Assembly (NCBI GenBank): GCA_910584915.1
Contig: CAJUDM010000009.1
Span: 62,001 to 126,000, forward strand
Length of the DNA stretch: 64,000 nucleotides
Direction: 5' to 3'
Source: an uncultured Lachnospiraceae bacterium
GTDB lineage: Bacteria; Bacillota; Clostridia; Lachnospirales; Lachnospiraceae
The notes beneath the pieces are model-generated. The model was not told where the DNA came from and did not search any database. It saw only the letters and a program-made list of their open reading frames with translations. This document shows positions 16,387 to 25,147 of the stretch, piece after piece. The position numbers and the translations under genes are program-made. Numbering within the stretch: position 1 is the stretch's first letter; every line of letters starts with the position of its first letter.

Positions 16387-17841
16387 ATGAAAGATACCAG
16401 AACCTATAAAAAACTGAAAGTGTTAAATCTGTCGAGGATACTGTTTCTGTATCTTGCAGCGGTTGATTTTGTGGGAAGCGTGATTCAGATCAGAGAGAAG
16501 GATATGCACCAGGGATCATGGAGTCTTGTGATCACATTCGCGTGCCTTGCCGGTTATTACATAATGGATATAAAGAAAGGCAGGATCCTGTGGGGATATT
16601 GTAATTTTGAAGAGCAAAGGGAGCGGATTCGGAGGCTGTTTGCAAAAAAGAAATACAGAGGGTACGCAAGATTACATCTGGATCTTCTTTTTAGCTGTCT
16701 GGTATTGGGTAGATATGAGGAGAGCCTGCATGAGATAGAGGAACTGCGCTGGATGGAGGGGCGTATCGGCGGTTTAAAAGATAAACAAAGGCTGCAGTTT
16801 CGACTCTGGAATTTAGATTATATGATCTCCGTAAATGAGATCGGCTTCCTGGAAAAAGAACTGGAGGAGGCACAGGAGATCCTGGAAAAGATCGGCGGTT
16901 TGAGCAGCAAAAAAAGACAGAGGATAGAGGAGGAGATCAGACTGCGCCGGTATATGGCAGAAGAAAGATGGGAGGATATACTCGGCGTGCTGAAAGAATT
17001 TCCGGGGGACGAGAGAAACGTACCGGTTTATATGCAGATATATATGGCATATATCCGGGGAAAATGCTGTTATCAGCTCGGCAGATACGGGGAAGCTCTC
17101 AGGGAACTGCGCTTTGCGGCAAGGTGGGGCGGTGACACGAAGTATGTTGCATTTGCAAATGATCTGATGGAAAAGATAGAGGAGAAAGGCCCGAATGAAA
17201 ACAGAGATGCCGGAGAAGTTCAGATCATAAAATATAGAGCGGGTGCAAAGGGTATATTTTTGGCGGCGAGCTGTTTTATGGCGCTTTTATCCTGTGTTTC
17301 TGTTTCCTATTGTTCTCGCGGCGGCAGCGTGGAGGAGGCGTATGGCAGAAGGTATTTATGCGACGGGAGTGAACTTACGGTAGTTTATTCTGAAAATATC
17401 GGGGATTATGAACTGGCTGTCCTGGACGGAGAGGAGGAGGCGGGCTACTGCCTGTTTCGGGAAACCTCAGGCTCAGGTTGTCGGATCGTGGAATCTTTTC
17501 GAACCGAAAAGGAGACGGAGAGCGGTGCGCTGAAGGAGACGGAGCGGTTTGGAGGGGTACTTTCGGGAGCGATGAGAGAGTATTTTCTGAATGTGTGTGC
17601 GGAAACAGAAATACGGGATGTTATGGCGGGATTTTACCTGAAAAATGATATGCTTCACAGGCAGGATATGAGATATGCGGGGATTACCTGTTATCCGCGG
17701 GTGAAAAACATGACGATAAACGGGAAGAAAGTAAATGTGGAGGAGATCGGTAATGCTGACGGAGAGCCGGTTTACCTCTGGAGTGTGGAGGGCATTGACC
17801 TGGAGGAAGACGTTTTGACTGTTGTGAGGATGAAGGGATAA
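16387..17841 (+). CDS. Membrane protein with TPR-like repeats
   Basis: A 484-residue protein of unknown function. The start at 16387 follows GAGAGGA (an in-frame Met at 16369 has no such site). Two hydrophobic segments lie near the N-terminus (about residues 15-35 and 45-62), a cytoplasmic helical part (about 75-270) contains TPR-like helix pairs (RLHLDLLFSCLVLGRYEESLHEIEEL, RGKCCYQLGRYGEALRELRFA), and another membrane segment near 285-305 precedes an extracytoplasmic C-terminal domain. The next gene, signal peptidase II-like, starts 125 bases later and may be cotranscribed. A broad guess is membrane homeostasis or sensing; nothing more specific is supported. Confidence 0.65.
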   Translation: MKDTRTYKKLKVLNLSRILFLYLAAVDFVGSVIQIREKDMHQGSWSLVITFACLAGYYIMDIKKGRILWGYCNFEEQRERIRRLFAKKKYRGYARLHLDLLFSCLVLGRYEESLHEIEELRWMEGRIGGLKDKQRLQFRLWNLDYMISVNEIGFLEKELEEAQEILEKIGGLSSKKRQRIEEEIRLRRYMAEERWEDILGVLKEFPGDERNVPVYMQIYMAYIRGKCCYQLGRYGEALRELRFAARWGGDTKYVAFANDLMEKIEEKGPNENRDAGEVQIIKYRAGAKGIFLAASCFMALLSCVSVSYCSRGGSVEEAYGRRYLCDGSELTVVYSENIGDYELAVLDGEEEAGYCLFRETSGSGCRIVESFRTEKETESGALKETERFGGVLSGAMREYFLNVCAETEIRDVMAGFYLKNDMLHRQDMRYAGITCYPRVKNMTINGKKVNVEEIGNADGEPVYLWSVEGIDLEEDVLTVVRMKG

Positions 17842-17966
17842 TAGAAAAGGGGTATCTGATATGTGGAGAACAGAGCGCTGGAAGATTTTAGAAACTGTGG
17901 GACATGGACGGAAAATTGGCGGGACTGCATGCAGGGATAAGCAGTCTGTTTAAGAGAGGTTTTACC

Positions 17967-18428
17967 ATGCGATATATATTGACCATACTCACCATATTCA
18001 CCGGAGAATTTTTCTGGAAAAGCCATGTGGAAAAGGAAATACCGGAAAACAGCAGCAGGAAGGCGCTGCATGATTCGATCATACTGACAAAGCACCATAA
18101 TTACGGGGCGGTACTGAATACCGGAGAAAAAAGGCCGGGGATCATCAAATGGATATCCGTGGTCCTGACGGCAGCGGCTTCCGTGCTTTTTGTCTGCAGC
18201 TTCGGACTGCTTGGAAAGAGGCTTATGAAATTCGGGCTGTCCCTTCTTCTCGGCGGAGCGCTCAGCAATACTTATGACCGGTTAAAGAGAGGCTATGTGG
18301 TGGATTACTTCCGGTTGAATGTTCCGGTAAAACGGATCAGGAATCTTATTTTTAATGTCTCGGACTTCTGTATCCTGCTTGGGGCGGCGTTGATCGTGCT
18401 GGGGGAGTCGGAGATTGGATCAATGTAA
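17967..18428 (+). CDS. Signal peptidase II (lipoprotein signal peptidase) family protein
   Basis: A 153-residue polytopic membrane protein. Conserved SPase II blocks are visible: HNYGAVLN (residues 44-51), LGGALSNTYDRLKRGYVVDYF with catalytic Asp104, and FNVSDF with catalytic Asp133. The start at 17967 follows GAGAGG; an in-frame Met at 17904 has no site. It is short, and its N-terminal part diverges from standard LspA, so it is likely an extra paralogue rather than the housekeeping enzyme. LspA cleaves prolipoprotein signal peptides after lipidation. Confidence 0.75.
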   Translation: MRYILTILTIFTGEFFWKSHVEKEIPENSSRKALHDSIILTKHHNYGAVLNTGEKRPGIIKWISVVLTAAASVLFVCSFGLLGKRLMKFGLSLLLGGALSNTYDRLKRGYVVDYFRLNVPVKRIRNLIFNVSDFCILLGAALIVLGESEIGSM

Positions 18429-18491
18429 AATAGAATGGACGGAAAGAGAAGGCAGAGAGACGAATCTGAAGTATGAAACATAAAATATAAA

Positions 18492-18533
18492 ACAGGAGCC
18501 AGACTACGGTATTGGGGTATGTCGGGCTCCTGT
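18492..18533. terminator. Terminator between convergent genes
   Basis: ACAGGAGCC (18492-18500) pairs with GGCTCCTGT (18525-18533). It lies between the lspA-like gene and the convergent carbamate kinase gene. Confidence 0.6.
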
Positions 18534-18566
18534 CTTCATATGCTTTAGGGATGAATGCCTGGCGGA

Positions 18567-19502
18567 TTATGCGGTGATCACCGTCCCCGACTTACCGCGG
18601 ATGGCATCTTTCACGCATTCCATGGAAGTGATGATCACCTTTCCGCTTGGATCGCTCTCCAGGTAGGAGATGGCTGCCTCGATCTTCGGAAGCATTGTTG
18701 TCTCCTCGAACTCGCCGTTTGCGAGATATGCTTTGGCTTCCTCCAGGTTCATCTGAGGGATGGCAGCCTGCCGGCTGGTCTGGTAGCCGGTATATACGGC
18801 GGGAACACCGGTCAGGATCAAAAGCACATCGGCATGGAGCTCCGACGCCAGCTTTCCGGCGATGGCATCCTTTTCTATCACGGCGGAGGCGCCTTTTAAG
18901 TTATGATTTTGCTGGATCACAGGGATACCGCCGCCGCCGCAGGCGATGACGATCTGGTCGGCGTCCACAAGGGTCCTTATCGCATCGATCTCCACGATAT
19001 CGATGGGCTTCGGCGCGGCAACCACACGGAGAAATCCTTTGCCGGGTTCCTCCGCCACATAGTTTCCCTTTTTGATCTCAATATCCGCGTCATCCCGGGA
19101 CATATAGCGCCCGATCTTTTTGGTGGGCGCATAGAAGGCTTCGTCGTAGGGGTCTACCGTAACCTGCGTCAGGATCGTGCTGACAGGTTTGGAGATGCCT
19201 CTGCCGAGCAGTTCCGAGCGTAGGGCATTCTGGATATCATATCCGACATAGCCCTGGCTCATGGCGGAGCAGACACTCATGGGCGCCGGTGTATAGTCGA
19301 TGTAAACACGGCGCAGCTCGGTCATGGCTTTATGGATCATGCTGACCTGGGGACCATTGCTGTGGGTGATCGTAAGCTGGCAGTCAGCCTCCACGAGATC
19401 CGCCAGCGCTTTCGCGGTTTTCTTTACGGCGTCAAGCTGTTCAAGTGTGGTGTAGCCGAGGGCTTTGTGGCCGAGAGAAACGACAACTTTTTTCTTGCTC
19501 AT
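18567..19502 (-). CDS. arcC: Carbamate kinase
   Basis: A 311-residue protein of the amino-acid kinase fold. It interconverts ATP plus carbamate with ADP plus carbamoyl phosphate, the last step of arginine or purine-allantoin breakdown that yields ATP. Typical blocks are visible: KKKVVVSLGHKALG at the N-terminus, THSNGPQVS, the ACGGGGIPVI nucleotide loop and KDAIAGKLASELHADVLLILTGVPAVY. AGGAGAGG precedes the Met at 19502. It stands alone; ornithine carbamoyltransferase and arginine deiminase are not in the window. Confidence 0.93.
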   Translation of the reverse strand: MSKKKVVVSLGHKALGYTTLEQLDAVKKTAKALADLVEADCQLTITHSNGPQVSMIHKAMTELRRVYIDYTPAPMSVCSAMSQGYVGYDIQNALRSELLGRGISKPVSTILTQVTVDPYDEAFYAPTKKIGRYMSRDDADIEIKKGNYVAEEPGKGFLRVVAAPKPIDIVEIDAIRTLVDADQIVIACGGGGIPVIQQNHNLKGASAVIEKDAIAGKLASELHADVLLILTGVPAVYTGYQTSRQAAIPQMNLEEAKAYLANGEFEETTMLPKIEAAISYLESDPSGKVIITSMECVKDAIRGKSGTVITA

Positions 19503-19668
19503 ACTGTTTACCTCTCCTGTTAAGGGTTAATGTTTGACTTCCATTATTTATAGAAAGATTTTGTTGTTCACAGCCACATCAGGCAGCTGATGTGAGCGTT
19601 TCATAACACCAAGTATACCAAAACCGGCTGATTTTGTATAGACTTTTGTACAGAGTATGAAGCATTCA

Positions 19669-19697
19669 TTGACAAACTTTTTGGAAGCATGTATTGT
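19669..19697 (+). promoter_or_regulatory. Promoter of metN
   Basis: TTGACA (19669-19674), a 17-bp spacer and TATTGT (19692-19697), about 30 bases before the start codon. The transcript leader is too short for a SAM riboswitch. Confidence 0.6.
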
Positions 19698-19729
19698 TAG
19701 AAGAGTGAAAGGGCGGAAGGGGAGGAAGC

Positions 19730-20749
19730 ATGTACGAAGAAGTTATGATTTCGGTAAAAGATGTGAGCAAGAGCTTTGAGACAAAGGACGCGGTGGTGAA
19801 CGCTTTGGATCACATCGATCTGGAAATTCACAGAGGGGAGATATACGGGATCATCGGCATGAGCGGCGCAGGGAAGAGCACGCTGGTGAGATGCCTGAAT
19901 TTTCTGGAGCGGCCGACGACAGGGACGGTCTGTATCGAACAGCACGACCTCTCCGAGATGAGCGAGGAGGAACTGCGGAAACTGCGGACAAAGATCGCTA
20001 TGATCTTCCAGCATTTCAATCTGCTGATGCAGCGGACGGTGCTGGACAATATCTGTTTTCCGCTGGAGATCGTGGGGGTGCCGAAGAAGAAAGCCAGGGA
20101 GAAGGCGGAGGAACTTCTGGAGATCGTGGACCTCAAGGAGAAGGCGAAGGCTTATCCGGCGCAGCTGTCCGGCGGCCAGAAGCAGCGTGTGGCGATCGCC
20201 AGGGCGCTTGCCATGGACCCGAAGATACTGCTCTGCGACGAGGCGACCAGCGCGCTTGATCCGACCACCACAAAGTCGATCCTTGCGCTGCTCAAAGATA
20301 TCAACAGGCGGTTCGGGATCACGATGGTCATCATCACCCACGAGATGGCGGTGGTGCAGGAGATATGCACCCATGTGGCGATCATCGATCAGGGAAGCCT
20401 GGCGGAGACCGGCACGGTGGAGGATGTCTTTTCGCATCCGAGGACAAAGGCGGGGAAAAAGCTGATCTATCAGGGCACCGGCAAGGATTACAGCCTGATG
20501 CACGGAAAGAAATGTATCCGTATCGTCTTTTCGGAGAACTCCTCCTTCGAGCCCGTGATCGGCAATATGATCCTGGAGTGCAAGGCGCCGGCAAACATTC
20601 TCCTGGCGGACACGAAGGATATCGGCGGGATCGCCCACGGGCAGATGATATTGCAGCTCCCGGAGGAGGAGATGATCGCGAACAGGATGATAGAATATCT
20701 ACGGGAGAGAAGGCTGGAGGTTCAGATCCTGGAAGATTACGTGGGGTAA
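19730..20749 (+). CDS. metN: Methionine ABC transporter ATP-binding protein
   Basis: A 339-residue ABC ATPase. Walker A is GMSGAGKST, the signature is LSGGQKQRVAIARAL, and Walker B is ILLCDEATSALD, followed by ITHEMAVVQEIC. After residue ~265 there is a ferredoxin-like NIL domain, the methionine-sensing C-terminal domain of MetN that shuts the transporter down when internal methionine is high. These two parts together identify MetN rather than a generic amino-acid ATPase. The permease gene metI lies 1.4 kb downstream with a lysozyme gene in between, and the substrate-binding lipoprotein metQ is absent from the window. Confidence 0.9.
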   Translation: MYEEVMISVKDVSKSFETKDAVVNALDHIDLEIHRGEIYGIIGMSGAGKSTLVRCLNFLERPTTGTVCIEQHDLSEMSEEELRKLRTKIAMIFQHFNLLMQRTVLDNICFPLEIVGVPKKKAREKAEELLEIVDLKEKAKAYPAQLSGGQKQRVAIARALAMDPKILLCDEATSALDPTTTKSILALLKDINRRFGITMVIITHEMAVVQEICTHVAIIDQGSLAETGTVEDVFSHPRTKAGKKLIYQGTGKDYSLMHGKKCIRIVFSENSSFEPVIGNMILECKAPANILLADTKDIGGIAHGQMILQLPEEEMIANRMIEYLRERRLEVQILEDYVG

Positions 20750-20770
20750 TATGGTTTTACGGATGGATGG

Positions 20771-20812
20771 AAACACCGGAAGAGTTGTATATGACAGCTT
20801 CCGGTGTTTTTT
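20771..20812 (+). terminator. Terminator after metN
   Basis: AAACACCGGAAG (20771-20782) pairs with CTTCCGGTGTTT (20798-20809), followed by Ts to 20812. It separates metN from the lysozyme and metI genes. Confidence 0.9.
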
Positions 20813-20955
20813 GTATGCAGGGAACGGATAAATGTGTCCGGGACATTTTTGCTTCCTGCATTTTTTATATTGAGCTGTATTACTATATCGGGAGGCAGCG
20901 GCATAGAAATAGAAGGAGGAACTGTTCTGAACGCCGGCAGGCGGAAAGGAAAGCG

Positions 20956-21966
20956 ATGAAGAAAGTTTTGTATGAGGGACCGGATATTTCCATGCACAAC
21001 GGTGCTGTGGACATAAAGCGGGTGCGTGACGCAGGCTATGGGCGGATCGGAATCCGGGCTGGCTATGGCAGGGGCAATGTGGACGAGAGGTATATATCCA
21101 ACGCGCTGGCATGCTATAACCTGGGGGTGGATGTGCTGCTGTACTGGTTTTCGTATGCCTATACGGGGGAGATGGCGGCGGCGGAAGCCGGTTACGCCAT
21201 CGCGCAGGCGGCAAAGTACTGGAGAAGATGCCCGATCGCCTATGATTTTGAGTACGCCTCCGTCAATTACGCGAGAAAGAACGGTGTGGCGGTGACAAGA
21301 GAGCTTTGTACGGAGATGGCGGCAGCGTTTTTGGGGCGTATCAGGGAGGCGGGATATATCCCGGTGCTGTATGCCAACAGGGACTATCTGAGGAATTATT
21401 TTGACATGGGGCGGCTTACAGAGGAACTGGGGAGCGTGTATGTCTGGTACGCGCGGTACAGTCCTGCGCTCCCGGAAAAGGAAGCGGATATCGATATATG
21501 GCAGTATACATCGGGGGGCAGGATGCCCGGTGTGAGGGGCAGAGTGGATATCAGCAGATATTACACGGATTTTTCCGAGGACACAGTGGCGGAGGATGAG
21601 ATAAAAAAGCGGCGCAATATCAATATAGCGGAATTTCAGGAGGCGGCAAACGCGGATGGATATCGGGACAGACAGGGGAAGGAACTTGCGGCGGACGGGA
21701 TCGATGGGGCAAAGACGCAGTACGTGCGCGGGCAGATTCTTCTGAAAGCGAAGCGATCCGGCGGGGACTATGTGACGGGATCGACGGGGCAGGTGGTGAG
21801 GTGGTGGCAGCGCAGGTGCAATGAGATACTCGGGCGCCGTCAGGCTGTGGACGGTAAGTACGGCAGAGCGGCAAGAGCGGCTACCATAGCGCTGCAAAAG
21901 AGGCTGAATCTGGCGGCGGACGGGATCGCGGGCTATAACAGTATACAGGCGGCGTTTTATAATTGA
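20956..21966 (+). CDS. GH25 lysozyme with C-terminal peptidoglycan-binding-like region
   Basis: A 336-residue protein. The start at 20956 follows GGAAAGGA; the same frame is open far upstream inside metN on another frame and is not coding there. Residues 1-215 match glycoside hydrolase family 25: EGPDISMHNGAVD at the N-terminus, the active-site strand AYDFEYAS with Asp97 and Glu99, and DIDIWQYTSGG near residue 183. GH25 enzymes cut the MurNAc-GlcNAc bond of peptidoglycan. The C-terminal 110 residues contain two stretches resembling peptidoglycan-binding repeats (GKELAADGIDGAKTQ, RLNLAADGIAGYNSIQ). No signal peptide is visible, so export may need lysis or another route, as for phage endolysins. 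It lies between metN and metI, which are normally adjacent. Confidence 0.85.
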   Translation: MKKVLYEGPDISMHNGAVDIKRVRDAGYGRIGIRAGYGRGNVDERYISNALACYNLGVDVLLYWFSYAYTGEMAAAEAGYAIAQAAKYWRRCPIAYDFEYASVNYARKNGVAVTRELCTEMAAAFLGRIREAGYIPVLYANRDYLRNYFDMGRLTEELGSVYVWYARYSPALPEKEADIDIWQYTSGGRMPGVRGRVDISRYYTDFSEDTVAEDEIKKRRNINIAEFQEAANADGYRDRQGKELAADGIDGAKTQYVRGQILLKAKRSGGDYVTGSTGQVVRWWQRRCNEILGRRQAVDGKYGRAARAATIALQKRLNLAADGIAGYNSIQAAFYN

Positions 21967-22178
21967 ACTGCTGTGCCGGACTGCTGAAATGCATATTAGA
22001 AAGTTGACATTACGGGTATTATGCCATATGATATTTGAGTGGAAACAAAAAGATCGTATCAGCGGAGGCAGGGAGAAAAATATATGTGATGTAATGCCGC
22101 TGTGCTATATGAGTGTGACGTGACGAATATAATGGCATATATGGATGCGATACGATAAAAGACAAAGGAGAAGACGGA

Positions 22179-22844
22179 ATGATGTGGGATGCGCAGAATT
22201 TTTCCATGCTGGCAAAAGAGACATGGATCACGATCTATATGACGCTTTCCTCCACGGCGCTCGCCTATGTGATCGGGCTGCCTATGGGGATAGCGCTTGT
22301 GTTGACGGCGAAGGATGGTTTGAGGCCGAATCCGGTAATTTATAAGGTGTTGGATGTTATTGTGAATGTTGTGAGGAGCGTGCCGTTTATCATTCTGCTG
22401 ATCATGCTGATGCCTTTCACAAAGCTGATCGTTGGAAAAAGCTATGGTCCGACGGCGACGATCGTGCCTCTGACGATCGCGGCAGCGCCTTTTATTGCGA
22501 GGATGGTGGAATCTTCCCTCCTGGAAGTGGATAAGGGCGTGATCGAAGCGGCGCAGAGCATGGGCGCGGGCACCTGGCACATTGTGTGGAAGGTGCTTTT
22601 GGCGGAGGCGCGGGTATCTTTGATCGTGGGCGGGACCATTGCCCTTGCGACGATCCTCGGCTATTCCGCCATGTCCGGCGCGGTGGGAGGCGGCGGCCTC
22701 GGCGATGTTGCGATCCGTTACGGTTATCACCGGTATCAGGTGGATATCATGATGGTTACGGTGGTGCTGCTGATCCTGTTGGTACAGGTCATGCAGTATA
22801 TCGGGACGAAGATATCGAAGAAGATGGATAAGAGGAACCGGTAA
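22179..22844 (+). CDS. metI: Methionine ABC transporter permease
   Basis: A 221-residue inner-membrane protein with about five transmembrane segments and the permease coupling motif in EAAQSMGAGTWHIVWKVLLAEARVSLIVG. The block GYSAMSGAVGGGGLGDVAIRYGYHRYQVDIM is characteristic of MetI. AAAGGAG precedes two possible Met codons (22179 and 22182). It should work with MetN at 19730. A substrate-binding protein MetQ is missing here. Confidence 0.9.
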   Translation: MMWDAQNFSMLAKETWITIYMTLSSTALAYVIGLPMGIALVLTAKDGLRPNPVIYKVLDVIVNVVRSVPFIILLIMLMPFTKLIVGKSYGPTATIVPLTIAAAPFIARMVESSLLEVDKGVIEAAQSMGAGTWHIVWKVLLAEARVSLIVGGTIALATILGYSAMSGAVGGGGLGDVAIRYGYHRYQVDIMMVTVVLLILLVQVMQYIGTKISKKMDKRNR

Positions 22845-22920
22845 GCAGAAAACAGCGTAAAAGTTAAGCTCAGGATTTTACACTGTGCAGCGAAGTCCGG
22901 GAGAATGCATAATTTCTACA

Positions 22921-22960
22921 AAATAAAACGCCCCGGCTCACTCGCCAGGGCGTTTTATTT
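22921..22960 (+). terminator. Terminator after metI
   Basis: A 13-bp perfect stem, AAATAAAACGCCC (22921-22933) with GGGCGTTTTATTT (22948-22960). With A/T-rich ends it can act on either strand. Confidence 0.92.
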
Positions 22961-22982
22961 ACTTTTAAAACAAGGGGGAGAT

Positions 22983-23117
22983 ATGAAAAGTGTAATAGAT
23001 GCAGGAACCGTTCCGAAGTCTTCGTTAAGAAGGTGGGGTAGTATCGGTAGGTTTGTGCCCTGCTCTATGTTTATTATAATAAAGGGAAAATGTGTCAAAA
23101 GTGTGGCAGGAATCTAA
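22983..23117 (+). CDS. Possible small protein of 44 residues
   Basis: A short frame starting at 22983 after the good ribosome site AAGGGGGAG. The product begins MKSVIDAGTVPKSSLRRWGS and has no recognised family. It lies just after the metI terminator and has no evident promoter of its own. The rest of 23118-23465 holds only a short inverted repeat (CTGTGCGCA with TGCGCAG near 23350-23375) and a GGCCGGCC palindrome. It may be chance. Confidence 0.25.
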   Translation: MKSVIDAGTVPKSSLRRWGSIGRFVPCSMFIIIKGKCVKSVAGI

Positions 23118-23465
23118 AAGAAAAATTTCTTTTATTAAGAAAATATAAAGGAAAACAAAAGAAAGCTGAAATACGACATTTTTTGCGGAAAATTTTCTTC
23201 TGGACATGTCCTGCGGATGAACGTATACTGGTATTACAGGGATTATCCGGCGATACCGGTGATCGGCTGGCACTATAGGAGATATACTTTTTGACCGGAT
23301 GTATTTATGTATTATATGAAGTGCCAGGCTGAAAAATGAATGGCACAGTCTGTGCGCACGAAAAAACTGCGCAGAGCGGGAGGCGCCAATATATACAGGC
23401 CGGCCAAAGGTCGGTTTTAAGCACGGCTGTTTGGCTTATTGCCCGCGGAAATAAAGGATCAGCAG

Positions 23466-24254
23466 ATGAAAAAAACAACGACCATATGTTTCTGTAATAA
23501 CAAAGGGGGAAGCGGGAAGAGCACATCCTGTTCCAATGTGGGATATGCTATGTCGCTCTTAGGATACAGGGTGCTCCTGATCGATGGTGATATGCAGCTT
23601 AACCTGTCACTCTCCTTTTTCGGGGAGGAGAGGGTGCTGGAGATGGCGAAGGGGGAGAAAAACCTGTACGTTGCCATGAAAAACCAGCAGGATCTGCGGG
23701 AGTTTATCGTGCCGACGGGGTATGATAGACTGGATATCATTCCCTCCTCCACGCTGATGAGCTCCATAGAATATGAACTGTTCGCAAAGTGGCAGCGGGA
23801 ATTTATCCTGAAAAAAGCGTTGAGGGGCATCAAGGAATCGGGCGTCTATGATTTTATCCTGATCGATGCGCCGCCTACGCTGGGCGGCTGGGTGATGAAC
23901 ATACTCTGCGCGTCGGATAAGATGGTCATCCCGGTGGAATCGAGCCCCTGGGGATTGTTCGGGCTGGCGAATATGTTCGAGTTTTTAAGCGGGGCGGAGG
24001 AGATCGCGCCGGAGCTTGAGCTTCTCGGCATTGCGGTCACAAAGGTGGACGAGCGGAAAAACTATTTCCGGCAGACGATCGAGACGTTGAAGGAGCTGGA
24101 GGATGTGAAGGTTTTTGAGAATTACATCCATGTGGACAGCGCGATAGAGTGGGCGCAGGATGATTCGAGTCCTGTTCTTGTGTATAAAAAAAGCAGCAGA
24201 AGCGCAAAAGAATATTATGAGTTGGCGAAGGAGGTTGTTACATTATGTCAGTAG
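23466..24254 (+). CDS. ParA/Soj-family ATPase
   Basis: A 262-residue deviant-Walker ATPase of the ParA/MinD group. KGGSGKST (residues ~12-19) is the deviant Walker A with its signature lysine; LIDGDMQLNLS and DFILIDAPPTLGG are the A' and B motifs. The start at 23466 follows AAAGGA. ParA proteins move DNA or protein cargo through ATP-dependent dimerisation on DNA. The next gene overlaps it by ten bases and encodes a Lys/Ala-rich protein in place of a recognisable ParB. No plasmid replication gene is near, so this is an orphan ParA system, perhaps from an integrated element. Confidence 0.85.
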   Translation: MKKTTTICFCNNKGGSGKSTSCSNVGYAMSLLGYRVLLIDGDMQLNLSLSFFGEERVLEMAKGEKNLYVAMKNQQDLREFIVPTGYDRLDIIPSSTLMSSIEYELFAKWQREFILKKALRGIKESGVYDFILIDAPPTLGGWVMNILCASDKMVIPVESSPWGLFGLANMFEFLSGAEEIAPELELLGIAVTKVDERKNYFRQTIETLKELEDVKVFENYIHVDSAIEWAQDDSSPVLVYKKSSRSAKEYYELAKEVVTLCQ

Positions 24255-24658
24255 GAAAGGGAAGCATTCAGAGGGCGGCGAAGGTGAAGGAAAAAAAGGA
24301 GGCGGCAGCGGAGAAAAGGGGAATGGATGCGGAGACAGCGGAGGCAAATGCGGCTTCAGAAGATAAGGAAACCGTGAAGGCGGATGCGTCTGCAGCAGAT
24401 AAAAAGGAAGAAGCAGCAAAGGCGGCAGATATGGAACAGAAGGAGACGACAAATATGACGGCAAAGACAACAGCAAAGGCAGCAGGGGCGGTGCCGAAAA
24501 AGAAGACGGCAGCTGCCAAGAAAACGGTCAAAAAGGCGCCGGTGAAGAAGCAGGAGACGGTCGTGGCGGCTTCTGTCATTTCTTCCGATGATATCCATGA
24601 GAAGAAATTTGAGGCGGTGAGCCATATTTACTGTGAACTGCCGACATATCTTCTGTAG
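24245..24658 (+). CDS. Lys/Ala-rich partner protein of ParA
   Basis: A 137-residue protein whose start overlaps the end of the ParA gene by 10 bases, so translation is coupled. Three parts can be seen: a short N-terminal motif MSVGKGSIQRAAKVKEKKE, a long low-complexity acidic then basic Ala/Lys tract (residues ~20-105) like histone H1 or bacterial nucleoid-protein tails (KKKTAAAKKTVKKAPVKK), and a C-terminal tail SHIYCELPTYLL. The conserved-looking ends with a disordered middle suggest a linker between DNA and a partner. It may take the place of ParB. The function is not known. Confidence 0.6.
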   Translation: MSVGKGSIQRAAKVKEKKEAAAEKRGMDAETAEANAASEDKETVKADASAADKKEEAAKAADMEQKETTNMTAKTTAKAAGAVPKKKTAAAKKTVKKAPVKKQETVVAASVISSDDIHEKKFEAVSHIYCELPTYLL

Positions 24659-24761
24659 GTGCGGAAGAAAAATATAAGGATTGGGTACAAAAGGATCTTA
24701 TGCCATGATGCGCGGATCAGGACTTGCCGGTATCCGCGTATCATAAGGAGTGAGGAACGGT

Positions 24762-25124
24762 ATGAAGAAAATCGTATTTTTTGATGCGGACGGAACCATA
24801 CTGGATATAAAAAAGGGAGTCCCGGAGAGTGCGAAGGAGGTGGTCAGAAAGTTAGCCTGTAACGGCAATGACGCTTTCCTCTGCACCGGACGGGCTTTTT
24901 CTTTTGTGCCTGATGAAGTGAAGCGGATGGCGTTCACCGGCGTGATCGCCAACTGCGGCGCTTACATCGAGTATCGCGGGAAAGTGCTCCTTGACAAGGA
25001 GATGACGACTGAGGAGGCAGGGTTTTCCGCAGCGATCCTCCGCGAAAACGGGCTGATCCCGGTGATGGAGGATATGTTCCATGACGGGATTTATCTGGGG
25101 CTTGAGAGGCTGGGGCTGATATAG
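24762..25124 (+). pseudogene. Truncated HAD-superfamily (Cof-type) phosphatase
   Basis: The product starts MKKIVFFDADGTILDIKKGVPESA, the DxDGT nucleophile motif I of Cof-type HAD phosphatases, and continues through FLCTGRA (motif II). It ends after 120 residues, where family members run to about 260-270. The cap domain and the C-terminal Lys and Asp motifs (GDxxND) are missing, and no trace of them appears in another frame before the next gene. AAGGAG lies 11 bases before the chosen Met. It is probably a deletion remnant. Confidence 0.7.
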
Positions 25125-25147
25125 GATGACGAGAGGAGAAGAGCTGA

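Noticed and set aside
19503..19729. SAM riboswitch or S-box before metN
   Set aside because: The promoter -10 at 19692 leaves a leader of about 30 bases, and none of the S-box sequence blocks are present.
20365..20955. An open frame through the end of metN that would extend the GH25 protein to 533 residues
   Set aside because: It lies in metN on another frame and crosses the metN terminator. GH25 homology starts exactly at the Met at 20956, which has a ribosome site.
24245..24658. Calling the Lys/Ala-rich protein ParB
   Set aside because: It lacks the ParB nuclease-like and helix-turn-helix motifs; only its position next to ParA would suggest the name.
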